Assembly (NCBI RefSeq): GCF_013618625.1
Contig: NZ_JABRWO010000014.1
Location: 1 to 64,000 of the forward strand
From: Bremerella alba
Lineage (GTDB): Bacteria; Planctomycetota; Planctomycetia; Pirellulales; Pirellulaceae
Direction of reading: 5' to 3'
Length of the DNA: 64,000 nucleotides
Shown: positions 1 to 7,820 of the stretch, one piece after another
Numbering within the stretch: the first letter of the stretch is position 1
Layout: each line of letters opens with the position of its first letter
Program-made: the position numbers and the translations under genes
Notes under the pieces: generated by a model
Database searches by the model: none
Told to the model about the DNA's origin: nothing
What the model saw: the letters and a program-made list of their open reading frames with translations, nothing else

Positions 1-200
1 CTCCCTGGCCAATTGCTCGAACGCCCCACTGGCTCCAACGTGTGAACGAATCACTTAGCGAGAAAGAGCTCGGCGCGCTCCGCCAATGCGTCAGCCGCGG
101 CCGACCCTATGGCAATCAAGAATGGACCCAAGCCGAGGCCCAGCGTTCCGGCTTGAGTTACACCCTCCGCCCCCGCGGGCGGCCGCGTAAGAGTAGTTAG
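1..200 (+). CDS. RAYT-type transposase, C-terminal fragment (runs off window start)
   Basis: An open frame enters from the window edge (frame starting at base 3) and ends at the TAG at 198-200, giving 65 residues. They include the spaced words HWLQRVNES, SRGRPYG and LRPRGRPRK. From memory this is the typical C-terminal tail of REP-associated tyrosine transposases (Y1/HUH 'transposase 17' family) as found in planctomycetes: a W-x-x-R-V-N block, an RG(R/C)P(Y/F)G block and an arginine-rich RPRGRPRK end. These enzymes nick and join single-stranded DNA at palindromic REP hairpins. A hairpin overlaps the stop codon immediately downstream. The catalytic HUH and Tyr residues lie outside the window, so activity cannot be judged. 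Confidence 0.78.
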   Translation, partial: PWPIARTPHWLQRVNESLSEKELGALRQCVSRGRPYGNQEWTQAEAQRSGLSYTLRPRGRPRKSS

Positions 201-227
201 AGAAAAGACCCCCGTCCCCTTTTCTCT
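199..227. repeat. REP-like hairpin at the RAYT 3' end
   Basis: The arms at 199-207 (AGAGAAAAG) and 219-227 (CTTTTCTCT) are perfectly complementary and enclose an 11-base loop rich in C. The hairpin overlaps the transposase stop codon. RAYT genes are normally bounded by the palindromes they act on, so this may be the element end. It may equally act as a transcription terminator, since a T/C-rich stretch follows. Confidence 0.5.
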
Positions 228-228
228 C

Positions 229-1149
229 TCCGAGTTCCGGGGATGCCACGAGGGTAAACTTTACCCCATCTTCGGTTCGGTAGAGATCGTGATGCCAGTC
301 CTTGCCGACACGTCGCACCCAAAGCAGCATCGCGCCTTGCGAGTCCAAACCTTTCCCGACCGTGACGTCACCGTAACCAGGCGAATTGGCAATCACGGTT
401 TCCTCGGTCCAGGTTTCACCCCCGTCGTTGGACGTACGCGCGTAAACAGCTCGAGCATCTTCGCCGATGGAGTGTCCCGATCCTCGGCTGTAAGTGCAAA
501 CCAGTTTTTCGCCGATCGCTTGAATCATCGGCCACGAATTGTAGCCACGGACATCTTGGACAACGTGCGACTTGGCAGCCGAAGCTTTCAACGGCGTCAC
601 TTTTACCAAGGCTAAGCCGGTCGGACGGGTAAATGTGTCTTCCGCCAGACCTGGTTCTCGCTGAATACGTACGATAAGCGGCGCATCTGGAACTACCTGA
701 TAAAACGACTCTAGCAAAATCGTCCGCGAGTATTTCGGAGCTGCGGGAAGTGCTGTTTGGACGGGCTTGCCAAGCTGGTAGCTGGAGGTGAACAGCTCGC
801 CGTCGACCATTTGTGAAAGGTGTACCCGATATACGTCCGAGTATTTAGGGCTCGTTGCTTCGTCGGTCGAGGTTACAACGATCTCGACTTTCACCGCCGA
901 ATACTCGCTAGAAAAGCCGGGAACGACCCCCGATACCGATTGGCCCGGGGTACCGCCAGACAACGACCAGACGGGAATATGGGTCGAGATACTCGACATC
1001 TGCACCAAAGACGGATTACCTGTGGCAATCGAAAGGTCATTCGCACTTAAATAAACCGGAGTGCCTGACGCGCTTTCCTGGTCACCCGCGGTAACGTGGG
1101 AGACAAGGAATCCAAGGAACGCAGCAGATAAGAAAAGCGAGCGCATCAT
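229..1149 (-). pseudogene. Truncated sialidase/BNR-repeat secreted protein
   Basis: The gene begins at ATG 1149 (or the adjacent ATG 1146) with a signal peptide, MMRSLFLSAAFLGFLVSHVTAG. An N-terminal beta-rich region of about 190 residues follows. Next comes the start of a sialidase-type propeller containing a clear Asp-box, SNDGGETW, and a second repeat-like stretch (LYRTEDGVKF). Coding similarity appears to stop near 229-235, where the sequence becomes the RAYT hairpin. The frame then reads nonsensically through the antisense of the transposase to a stop at 91. A complete six-bladed sialidase needs several more Asp-box repeats, so the gene looks cut short by the mobile element. It could instead be an older degraded gene that the element landed beside. 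Family members are secreted glycosidases or glycan-binding proteins; this copy is unlikely to work. Confidence 0.6.
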
Positions 1150-1504
1150 CACAGTCAACTTAGATTTAGGCGGGGGAGAGAAAACTTGTGACGGTCTTCT
1201 CTTAAATTAAGGGAGGGTTAGAGCGTTTCCAAGATAGCTGGTGCGTCGTCGGCGTTGGCGAGGCAAACTAGCCGATGCGGGATAGTGCCGCCGCAGCCAG
1301 GGGGGAACTGCTCTCGATTCTAGGCAAAACGACTCTACCATACCGAATGAGGAAATGTCAAAAAGGGCCCGCATCCAGAAAGGCGAGCCCTGTCTCTCGT
1401 TGCTCACGGTTGCGTATCACCGATCACTACGCTTTGTCGTTGGCAAACCCTGTCTTGCGGTAGTATCGCTTGTCTTTCGTGCTCTACAGACCAGCCCATC
1501 ACCC
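1150..1504. other. Intergenic region with a decayed larA 3' fragment
   Basis: There is no convincing gene in this 355-base stretch; the short open frames are not supported. The only recognisable content is the degenerate copy of the neighbouring larA-type 3' end at 1446-1497, listed separately. Confidence 0.5.
1446..1497 (-). repeat. Direct repeat copy A: degenerate duplicate of the LarA-like gene's 3' end
   Basis: Bases 1446-1497 match 2380-2431 at 46 of 52 positions in the same orientation. Read on the minus strand in the gene's frame, the copy gives GL, then a stop where the intact gene has Trp, then STKDKRYYRKTGFA. The intact gene has STKDKLYNRKTGFA here. It is therefore a pseudogene scrap. 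It lies directly 3' of the lipoprotein gene stop codon (1505-1507). Confidence 0.8.
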
Positions 1505-2065
1505 TTACTTATAGGTGACTTCCACCGTTGGTTCAGGTAACTCGATAGACTTTGGCAGACCGGGGAAAATCTTATAGACTTTCTTTTCGGTTTCGGAGTT
1601 GTAGTCCATGTATTTCCACTGCTGAGTCCCTAGATCTCGCATTCCAATCAAGGCGCTGTTTTGCGCTATTGACATCTCGGGAGTCAGACAGACTGAGTGC
1701 ATCTTTTGGATGACAAATTCGTGGCGATCCGTTCGATAAAATGTAGGTTGTCCGTTGACATCAAATACATCGTACGACATCTGTAGCTCGTGGAACTCTT
1801 GGAAGGCCTTCTCCATGCCGAAGTACGCGTCCGCTCTTCCACCCATATAGTTGACCACCCGAGGATGCGAAAATTCTATGAGGGCTTCGATGTCTTCGGA
1901 CTTGGTCGCCTCTATTAAAGCAGCAACATCCGCCTGGACTATTTCGGTTTGTGTTTGGACAAAGTCTGCATCGGTGATGGCGTCAAATTCGATTTCCTTT
2001 TGGCAGCCAGACAGAAGGAGACTCACAGCAAGACAGGCAAACGCCAGCAGTCGGTTGGTATTCAT
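1505..2065 (-). CDS. Small lipoprotein of unknown function, possibly NTF2/SnoaL-like
   Basis: This encodes 186 residues from ATG 2065. The longer frame starts at a TTG and adds five residues before the signal, so the ATG is preferred. The N-terminus MNTNRLLAFACLAVSLLLSGC is a lipoprotein signal peptide with lipobox LSGC, so the protein should be lipid-anchored outside the cytoplasmic membrane. The mature part is an alpha+beta domain of about 150 residues. It has an early helix (IVQADVAALIEATKSEDIEAL), an aromatic/acidic mid-section and a C-terminal QQWKYMD strand. Size and layout recall NTF2-like folds, but this is only a guess. The gene sits alone between two direct repeats of the adjacent larA-type gene end, which hints that it arrived as an insert. 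Confidence 0.72.
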   Translation of the reverse strand: MNTNRLLAFACLAVSLLLSGCQKEIEFDAITDADFVQTQTEIVQADVAALIEATKSEDIEALIEFSHPRVVNYMGGRADAYFGMEKAFQEFHELQMSYDVFDVNGQPTFYRTDRHEFVIQKMHSVCLTPEMSIAQNSALIGMRDLGTQQWKYMDYNSETEKKVYKIFPGLPKSIELPEPTVEVTYK

Positions 2066-2248
2066 GGAACTAGATCGCAACCATGGTCGAAGAGAAGTTT
2101 GAGAGGAACCTGAAGTCTAAGGGAAGCGTATAGGATAAGCGACCAGGTAGCCACAGGCTATAAGCGGCTCATGCATTAGGTATACACAAGATAGAAGGTC
2201 TCTTTCCGCAACCAAGCCCATTCATGAGCCGCTTGTCGGCGATGCCGA

Positions 2249-2268
2249 CCCAGAGATAAATCTCTGGG
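2249..2268. other. Perfect 8-bp hairpin in the 2066-2366 spacer
   Basis: CCCAGAGA (2249-2256) and TCTCTGGG (2261-2268) pair around a TAAA loop. No U-rich tail follows on either strand, so the role is unclear. Apart from this hairpin and the terminator at 2309-2330, nothing is seen in the roughly 300 bases between the lipoprotein gene and the LarA-like gene. Confidence 0.45.
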
Positions 2269-2308
2269 CCACCCCGAAGGTATCGATCACGCTTTCGCGC
2301 ATAAAGAA

Positions 2309-2330
2309 GCCTGGGACTTTCGGCCCAGGC
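2309..2330 (-). terminator. Probable terminator of the LarA-like gene
   Basis: GCCTGGG (2309-2315) pairs with CCCAGGC (2324-2330). On the minus strand the hairpin is followed by TTCTTTA. It lies 37 bases past the stop of the LarA-like gene, the expected position for its transcript end. Confidence 0.55.
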
Positions 2331-2366
2331 GAATCTTATCTCTGTGAGCTTTGTGGCTAAATCTCT

Positions 2367-3677
2367 TTAGACCTCAGCGAACCCTGTCTTGCGGTTGTAT
2401 AGCTTGTCTTTCGTGCTCCACAAACCGGCCGATGGCGTGGCGATGAAGAAGATCTCTTCGCCGTCCGGCATGGTGTTGAAGCCTTCTTGCATTTGGTCGA
2501 TCGGGTAACGCTTCAAGGTTTCTTCGTAGTCGGCGTAGGCGAAGTTGACCTGTTCGACTTCGGCCTGATTCAAGTGACCCGGGGCGTAGCGAATGGTAAA
2601 GCGGTCTTCCGACGTGCCGTGCATCAGGTGAGCCGTGCCGTGGGCCAGGTCCTGCATGTCTTCGTTGTCTTTGTATAGCTCCAGAATCTTGGGCGTCGGC
2701 TGGTAGCCATACTTGCGAATCAGCGCGTCGACGTCAGGTTGTTCGCCGAATCGCTTCAAGCCTGGGGCGATGACCAGCAGTTCGCCGCCGTCGGCCAAAG
2801 CCATGCGGGTACGGTAGACGCTTTTGTTGGCGACCCAGGTGCTGAAGAACTCGTCGCCTTGCATGACGCAGACGATCTTCTTGATCGGCTTGTCGAAGAC
2901 GGTGATGTTCTCGGCGCGTGATTGTTTGGCGGCGTTTAAGTAGGTATCGAGATCGTCACCGATGTGGATACCAGTGTGGACCAGTTCGCCGGCTTCGTTG
3001 CGTGCGAGAACAACCTGGACGTAGAAGTCTGGCAGGTCGCCTAGCAGTTCGTCTTCGGCTTTGTTGAAAACGGCCCGCACGGGCGTGATCAGATTGCCAA
3101 GGTTGTTCTCGATCCCGCAACTGGCCGCCATCATGTGCGACGTGCAGATCAGATCTTTACCACCCAGGCCGATGAAGTAGTTCTTGTTGTGGTTGGCAAA
3201 GCCGAGCACTTCGTGCGGGACGACGTGCCCGATGTTGATGATCAGGTCCCACTTCTCTTCCATCAGCATCTTGTTGAGCACGATGGGAATGTCCCAGTCG
3301 GCGGCCCCGTCGCTGATCTCTTTGACGAAGTCGGCCTTGATCTCGCCCACCTTCACGCAGCCATCGCGCCAGTCGTGCGCGTGGATGATGTCGTTGGGGA
3401 TGTTGCCGAACATCTGCTTGTTCTGTTCAGGCGTGTGCGGCTCGTGCTGACCCAGGGTCGGAATGACGTGGATCTCGGCTTCGTCTTTAAGCTTTTCCCA
3501 GAAGTACTCGGTGATCCAACCAGCCCCAGAATGCATGCGGGTAATGTCAGGCGGTAGCAGTAGAACTCGCTTAGGAGTGCCACAGATCCGCTGGCGAGCT
3601 TCTTCAATCGCGCGGTCGAGAATGGCAAGCAACTCTGGTTTTTTGATTTCTTTTGCGGTTTCGGAAATCCAAGGCAT
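2367..3677 (-). CDS. LarA-like nickel-pincer racemase/epimerase family protein (DUF2088)
   Basis: The product is 436 residues from ATG 3677; a longer frame starts at TTG 3689. The LarA family (lactate racemase and related 2-hydroxyacid racemases/epimerases) uses a nickel-pincer nucleotide cofactor. Supporting motifs are RVLLLPPDITRMHSG near the N-terminus, a His-rich LGQHEPHTPEQ segment, and INIGHVVPHEVLGFANHNKNYFIG followed by GLGGKD, which resembles the PHxxxGFxGGxK catalytic region of LarA. The C-terminal half is a second alpha/beta lobe. The glycine-rich segment differs from classical LarA, so the substrate may not be lactate. No larB/C/E cofactor genes are nearby. A terminator hairpin follows at 2309-2330. 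Confidence 0.82.
   Translation of the reverse strand: MPWISETAKEIKKPELLAILDRAIEEARQRICGTPKRVLLLPPDITRMHSGAGWITEYFWEKLKDEAEIHVIPTLGQHEPHTPEQNKQMFGNIPNDIIHAHDWRDGCVKVGEIKADFVKEISDGAADWDIPIVLNKMLMEEKWDLIINIGHVVPHEVLGFANHNKNYFIGLGGKDLICTSHMMAASCGIENNLGNLITPVRAVFNKAEDELLGDLPDFYVQVVLARNEAGELVHTGIHIGDDLDTYLNAAKQSRAENITVFDKPIKKIVCVMQGDEFFSTWVANKSVYRTRMALADGGELLVIAPGLKRFGEQPDVDALIRKYGYQPTPKILELYKDNEDMQDLAHGTAHLMHGTSEDRFTIRYAPGHLNQAEVEQVNFAYADYEETLKRYPIDQMQEGFNTMPDGEEIFFIATPSAGLWSTKDKLYNRKTGFAEV
2380..2431 (-). repeat. Direct repeat copy B: the intact 3' end of the LarA-like gene
   Basis: This is the functional counterpart of the degenerate copy at 1446-1497 (46/52 identities, same orientation). It encodes the C-terminal residues STKDKLYNRKTGF. 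The two copies bound a segment of about 0.9 kb that contains only the lipoprotein gene. Confidence 0.8.
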
Positions 3678-3781
3678 GGCTGGGGTCAATCCAAACTGAA
3701 GGTGAATACGAGAGAAGCGTGAGATTTACTCGACGGTTCACGGGCGAACGGTCGAGCTTGGGAAGTCGGTACCTGGTTTGC

Positions 3782-3818
3782 CCCCTTGCCCTAGCCCTCT
3801 GCCCGGAGGGGCGAGGGG
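3782..3818. repeat. GC-rich palindromic intergenic repeat
   Basis: CCCCTTGCCC (3782-3791) pairs over ten positions (one G-U) with GGGCGAGGGG (3809-3818), with further C/G-rich pairing possible inside the loop. The phrase resembles a short 'CCCTxxCCCTCTCCC..GAGGG' palindrome I recall as scattered between genes in planctomycete genomes. It lies between the LarA-like gene and pepA, where it could also fold in mRNA. Confidence 0.5.
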
Positions 3819-3860
3819 ACCAAAATAGGGGAATGGGCGTGGTACCTGTGTTTATGTGTT

Positions 3861-5321
3861 TTAACGGGTAGCTTGGCGTCGCGCCAATTCCACCAATGTA
3901 CGAACCGCAAAGCCGGTGGCTCCACCACTGCAATACGGCTTCGGTTTTTCAGCGAACGACGGACCGGCGATATCGATATGGGTCCACGGGGTTTCGTCGA
4001 CGAATTCTTCCAGGAACTTGGCCGCCGTGATGGCTCCGCCCCAGCGACCATCGCCCACGTTTTTGATGTCTGCGATTTGGCTTTTTACCTGTTCGCCGAA
4101 CTCGGCAAACATCGGCAGTTGCCACATCTTCTCGCCGGTGGTCATGCCTGCTTGTTCGATTTCTCGGCACCAGTCAGGCTCGTTGGTCATCAGGCCGGCG
4201 ATGTCCATCCCCAACGCGACCACGCAAGCGCCGGTCAGCGTGGCCAGGTCGACAATTGCCATGGGCTTTTCGTCGAGGGCCACGTTCAGTACGTCGGCCA
4301 AGACCAGGCGTCCTTCGGCGTCGGTGTTCAAGACTTCGATGGTCTTGCCGCTGCGCGAAGTGAGGATGTCGCCCAGCTTGTAGCTGTCGCCGGAAACCAT
4401 GTTCTCGACCAGGCCGCACAACGCGACCACGTTGACAGGCAGCTTCAACGCCGAGATCGCTTTGATTGCGCCCAGCACGGTGGCGGCACCGGCCATATCG
4501 GCTTTCATGGTGATCATGCCGTCCGATGGTTTCAGCGAGAGCCCGCCACTATCGAAGGTGACCCCTTTGCCGACCAATGCCAACGGTGGCTCGCCCTCTT
4601 TGCCGCCGTTGTAGCGAACGATGACCAGGCGAGGATCACGCACGCTGCCGCGAGCCACGGCCAAAAGGCTGCCGCAGTTTTCTTCGGTCAGCTTGGCTTT
4701 GTCCCAGACTTCGATGTTCAGGTCGTGGTTTTCAGCGACGACAGCCGCTTCTTCGGCGAAGGTGGCCGGGTAGATATCGTTGGCACAGCGATTGACCAGC
4801 GAGCGGGTCAGGTTGATCGCATTGCCCAGGGCGAAACCACGTTCGAGCACTTCTTCGGTGGCCGAATTCCAGACGATCTCGCGCGGGGGCGTTTGTTTCT
4901 TTTCTTTGCGATAAATGTCTTGACCATTCACGCCAACCAGCGCCCCGGCGATCGCTTGCTCCATGAGCTCGCTCGGCCAGAAGTCGTCTAAGTAGAACGC
5001 GGCCTTTTCGACCTTCTTGGCCGACAAGGCGACTGCGGCGGTGGCGGCCGCTTCGTAGGCACGATGTTGATTCAGGTCTTCCTTCTTGCCCAGGCCGATC
5101 ACAAAAATGCGTGTGACGGCAAAGCCGCTGGGGGCCAGGATCGTGGTGACTTCGTTGGCCTTGCCCGTGATATCTTCCGATTCAAGCAAACGGGTAATGC
5201 TTCCGCCGATCAGGTTATCTAACTGGTTGGCAGGCGGCGAAAGGCCATCTTCGTAAGTGCCTACAACCAGGACATCTCCGGAGAAATCGGAGATCTTATG
5301 TTCGGTACCGGTAACCTTCAT
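3861..5321 (-). CDS. pepA: Leucyl aminopeptidase (M17 family)
   Basis: This 486-residue cytoplasmic exopeptidase of the M17 family removes N-terminal residues from peptides using two metal ions. The catalytic C-terminal domain is complete. VGKGVTFDSGGLSLKPSDGM supplies the metal-binding Lys and Asp, MKADMAGAATVLGAI follows, and NTDAEGRLVLADVL is the family signature with the bicarbonate-binding Arg. The N-terminal macro-like domain spans roughly residues 1-160. Length is normal for PepA. The start is ATG 5321 (MKVTGTEHKISDF). It is transcribed away from the divergent gene at 5476. In some bacteria PepA homologues also bind DNA; nothing here tests that. Confidence 0.95.
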   Translation of the reverse strand: MKVTGTEHKISDFSGDVLVVGTYEDGLSPPANQLDNLIGGSITRLLESEDITGKANEVTTILAPSGFAVTRIFVIGLGKKEDLNQHRAYEAAATAAVALSAKKVEKAAFYLDDFWPSELMEQAIAGALVGVNGQDIYRKEKKQTPPREIVWNSATEEVLERGFALGNAINLTRSLVNRCANDIYPATFAEEAAVVAENHDLNIEVWDKAKLTEENCGSLLAVARGSVRDPRLVIVRYNGGKEGEPPLALVGKGVTFDSGGLSLKPSDGMITMKADMAGAATVLGAIKAISALKLPVNVVALCGLVENMVSGDSYKLGDILTSRSGKTIEVLNTDAEGRLVLADVLNVALDEKPMAIVDLATLTGACVVALGMDIAGLMTNEPDWCREIEQAGMTTGEKMWQLPMFAEFGEQVKSQIADIKNVGDGRWGGAITAAKFLEEFVDETPWTHIDIAGPSFAEKPKPYCSGGATGFAVRTLVELARRQATR

Positions 5322-5475
5322 CGATTTCGTCTCTGCTCGGCGGATCGGGATATCAGCGGAAGCCCACTGGAAACGTTGCTATTGTATCGCTGAGAACGGT
5401 TTACTTACAGTGTGGAAAGCCATGCGGGGCCGGTGCAGCCCAAAATGGTGGGTGATATTCACGCCGAGGTTAACA

Positions 5476-6174
5476 ATGGATCGCTTGCGAAGCCTGGTAC
5501 TGCTTACTGTTTTTTCGGCCTTTTTGCCAACAATTGCCTGGGCTCAGTCACCACGGGTGATGGTAGAGCTGGCGTTTGTCTCCCGCATTCAGCAGCGGAC
5601 AGATCAAACGCCGCTGAAGAATCAGTTCGAGACGATGCTTCCCCAGTCGAAACTGGCCGAAGAAGGTTTGGTGCCGTTTCTAGACGACTGGCTACGCGGC
5701 AAAGACCGCGATCTGCACGAGGTCGACCTGATGAAGTTGAAGATCCCGCTTGGCGAAGAAGTCGAGTTCGCCACACGGCATTCGTTGGCGACCAAGTTCA
5801 CCGATCCGAAAAGTATGTTCGACGCCGCGGATATCCCCAAAATGCCTGGGGACGGGCTGCTGAGTGATGGCTTAGATGCGACCGTAAGGGCCGAGAAACT
5901 GCCCGATGGAAAGATTCGTGTTCGCTTCCGCTTTGGCAAACTGATGCCGCCGACAATGGAAAAAGATGAATCCAGCGACAAGCCTGACGCGCCCCAGGTT
6001 CCTGGGCAACACCGGCAATGGATAAACTCGGGTAACGATTTAACCCCGCAGCAAACGGCGGTGCTGGGAGGCCTTTTGCAAAGCGTGCGGAAGGACGGGA
6101 AGAACGTGACGCGCGAATTGACCATCCTCGTCCGCGTGCACCTGGCCGACCCGACGCCGTTTCCGATTGATTAG
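5476..6174 (+). CDS. Secreted protein with secretin-like C-terminal region, cluster member 1
   Basis: This encodes 232 residues from ATG 5476, where the signal peptide MDRLRSLVLLTVFSAFLPTIAWAQ begins; the open frame extends further upstream without support. The mature protein opens with a VMVELAFVSRIQ strand. Later come KIPLGEEVEFATRHS, SDGLDATVRAEKLPDGKIRV and a C-terminal QTAVLGGLLQSVRKDGKN..RELTILVRVHL. This order matches the secretin beta-domain (VLVEAxIxEV ... GxxVPxxTG ... VxPxIxxDGxIxLxI ... TxVLGGLI ... LLIFVTPxI). No N0/N1 secretin domains are present and no pilus genes are nearby. The function is unknown. It is the first of four related secreted genes in tandem. Confidence 0.75.
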   Translation: MDRLRSLVLLTVFSAFLPTIAWAQSPRVMVELAFVSRIQQRTDQTPLKNQFETMLPQSKLAEEGLVPFLDDWLRGKDRDLHEVDLMKLKIPLGEEVEFATRHSLATKFTDPKSMFDAADIPKMPGDGLLSDGLDATVRAEKLPDGKIRVRFRFGKLMPPTMEKDESSDKPDAPQVPGQHRQWINSGNDLTPQQTAVLGGLLQSVRKDGKNVTRELTILVRVHLADPTPFPID

Positions 6175-6204
6175 TTGCATGGCATTCTTGCAGGGGGGTA
6201 GAAT
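6175..6204 (+). promoter_or_regulatory. Promoter-like block upstream of the first EF-hand gene
   Basis: TTGCAT (6175-6180), an 18-base spacer ending in GCAGGGGGG, and TAGAAT (6199-6204) form a plausible sigma70-type promoter directly after the preceding stop codon, 42 bases before the ATG at 6247. A very similar block precedes the paralogous gene at 8588. The shared sequence supports function more than the match to consensus does. Confidence 0.5.
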
Positions 6205-6246
6205 CAAGCTCGCGCGAGTTGTTTTGCCTGCATCAGGAGCCCCCCC

Positions 6247-7740
6247 ATGTCTCTTCGGCGTCTTTTCGTTTTCCTTTCTCTTGTCGCGTTCTCGTTCGCG
6301 ACCAACGGATTCTCTCAGGAACCGGAAGAGAACACCCCGGCTACCGAAAAGCCGACGCCGAGCGGTCCTCATGCGGAATACTTCGCAACGCTCGACACCG
6401 ACGGCAACGGTGAAATCTCTGGCGAAGAAGTCATCCGCTTGCCTGAGTTGTTGAAACGATCTTACGTAAGCGGGCAAAATCCACGGCAGGTCGTGATCGA
6501 TTTCGAGGAGTTCCACAATGACATGGAGCGTTATGCACGGAGATTGATCGAAGACCGCGAGCGTGTTCGCCTTGAGAGCGAAGCCAAGAAGGACCAATTC
6601 GAGCGAGATCTGGCATTCGCCCGCTACCGTAAGTCGCTGGTTGCCGCAGATCCTGATCCTTCCGTCGAGAAGACTGGGTCTGAGCAAGAGTCGATCACCC
6701 TCGAGACGAGCCCGCACGCGGATTACTTCCGTCACTTCGACAAGAACAACGACGGTGTGCTCGATGGAGACGAGAAGGGGAGTCTGCCTCAGACGATGAT
6801 TCAATATCTGGATGATCATTTCCCCGACGCTTGGCGGACGAATCAAATCACCATTCGCGAATTCCACGATCATTGGGAATCTGAGCAGAAGAGTTGGAAG
6901 CGTCGCCAAGAGATGACAAGCAAAAACGAGCGTTACGAAAACTACCGCACGAAACTTTTGTTGGGAGATAAGGTCGCTGCCGAAGCGGCCCGTCATCGAG
7001 CGGCTGAGAAGAACACGCCCCCCAAAAAAGAAGCGCCCCCCAAAGCGGAGCCTGAAAACGAGGCGGTGAAAAGCATGACGGTCGAGATCGTCATGCTACG
7101 GCGAACCAGCGGCGAGTTGCCTGGCCGGACGTTGGCCAGCGAAGTGCTGGAAGTGCTGGGCAACGACGGACCATCCCTTTCGGCCCGGCTGTTGGCATGG
7201 TTGGCTGATCCCAACAGCAAGCAGGTCGAACTGCTTGACTATATCCAAGGCCAGTCGGTCGAAGGGCAACGAATGAGCATCGAACGCGGAGGACGCGAGC
7301 CGTACTTTGCCGGCACGACGTCGTCGCGTCGCGGAGGCAATGGCGTATCGTACAGCACGCAAGAGATGGGGACCGTGGCAACGGTTGATCCGGTCGTATT
7401 CAAGGAAACCGACCAGGTAGGCCTTGCCGTTCGTTTCGAGAAGTCGTACCTCGATCCGCCTCCCGATAAAATTATAGAAACGACCGAGCAACCGGAAGGC
7501 TCCAGAGAAGAAGCGGAAACCGCAGACGAGCCAAACGACGCACGATCAGGCAGTTCGCCCAGGACAAGCCGATTGGCGATGCCACCACCGATCCATCGAG
7601 TTCCGCCCCCGGCACTCACCAAGATGAATGCTGAAGGAATGTTGATCCTCCCGGCCGGGAAAGCAGGCGTGTTAACGGAGGTCGCTAAACAGCGTGGCGA
7701 AAGCTTCGAGGAAGTCGTGATTTTGGTTCAATGGAACTGA
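6247..7740 (+). CDS. Secreted EF-hand protein with secretin-like C-terminal region, cluster member 2
   Basis: The 497-residue product has a signal peptide (MSLRRLFVFLSLVAFSFATNGFSQ). Two consensus EF-hand loops follow: DTDGNGEISGEE at residues 50-61 and DKNNDGVLDGDE at 165-176. Each sits after a repeated PHA(E/D)YF helix, so they form a duplicated module that should bind calcium outside the cytoplasm. A charged helical region and a Pro/Lys linker (about 250-275) lead to a C-terminal region starting MTVEIVMLRRTSGELP. It contains GREPYFAGTTSS, a GTVATVDPVV strand and a terminal FEEVVILVQWN, a layout matching the secretin beta-domain. The product is paralogous to the gene at 8588. Its binding partner or substrate is not indicated by the sequence. 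Confidence 0.8.
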   Translation: MSLRRLFVFLSLVAFSFATNGFSQEPEENTPATEKPTPSGPHAEYFATLDTDGNGEISGEEVIRLPELLKRSYVSGQNPRQVVIDFEEFHNDMERYARRLIEDRERVRLESEAKKDQFERDLAFARYRKSLVAADPDPSVEKTGSEQESITLETSPHADYFRHFDKNNDGVLDGDEKGSLPQTMIQYLDDHFPDAWRTNQITIREFHDHWESEQKSWKRRQEMTSKNERYENYRTKLLLGDKVAAEAARHRAAEKNTPPKKEAPPKAEPENEAVKSMTVEIVMLRRTSGELPGRTLASEVLEVLGNDGPSLSARLLAWLADPNSKQVELLDYIQGQSVEGQRMSIERGGREPYFAGTTSSRRGGNGVSYSTQEMGTVATVDPVVFKETDQVGLAVRFEKSYLDPPPDKIIETTEQPEGSREEAETADEPNDARSGSSPRTSRLAMPPPIHRVPPPALTKMNAEGMLILPAGKAGVLTEVAKQRGESFEEVVILVQWN

Positions 7741-7820
7741 AAGGGTGAAAACCGTCACCACGTTAGATTCGTCCTTACTGATGAACACTTCCACCTGCTT
7801 GTCTTGTCGAAAGGATCATC

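Noticed and set aside
1207-1407. Minus-strand frame of 66 codons in the 1150-1504 spacer
   Set aside because: No signal, domain or ribosome site; Arg-rich composition typical of chance frames.
3690-3860. Riboswitch or attachment site between the LarA-like gene and pepA
   Set aside because: Only the palindromic repeat at 3782-3818 is present; no conserved aptamer or tRNA end is seen.
3873-4991. Plus-strand open frame of 372 codons
   Set aside because: Lies wholly antisense to the well-supported pepA gene and shows no domain; it reflects codon bias of the real gene.
5257-5475. Longer start for cluster member 1
   Set aside because: The upstream extension overlaps pepA antisense and displaces the clear signal peptide that begins at 5476.
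6040-6996. Minus-strand open frame of 318 codons
   Set aside because: Antisense to cluster members 1 and 2, with no signal or domain.
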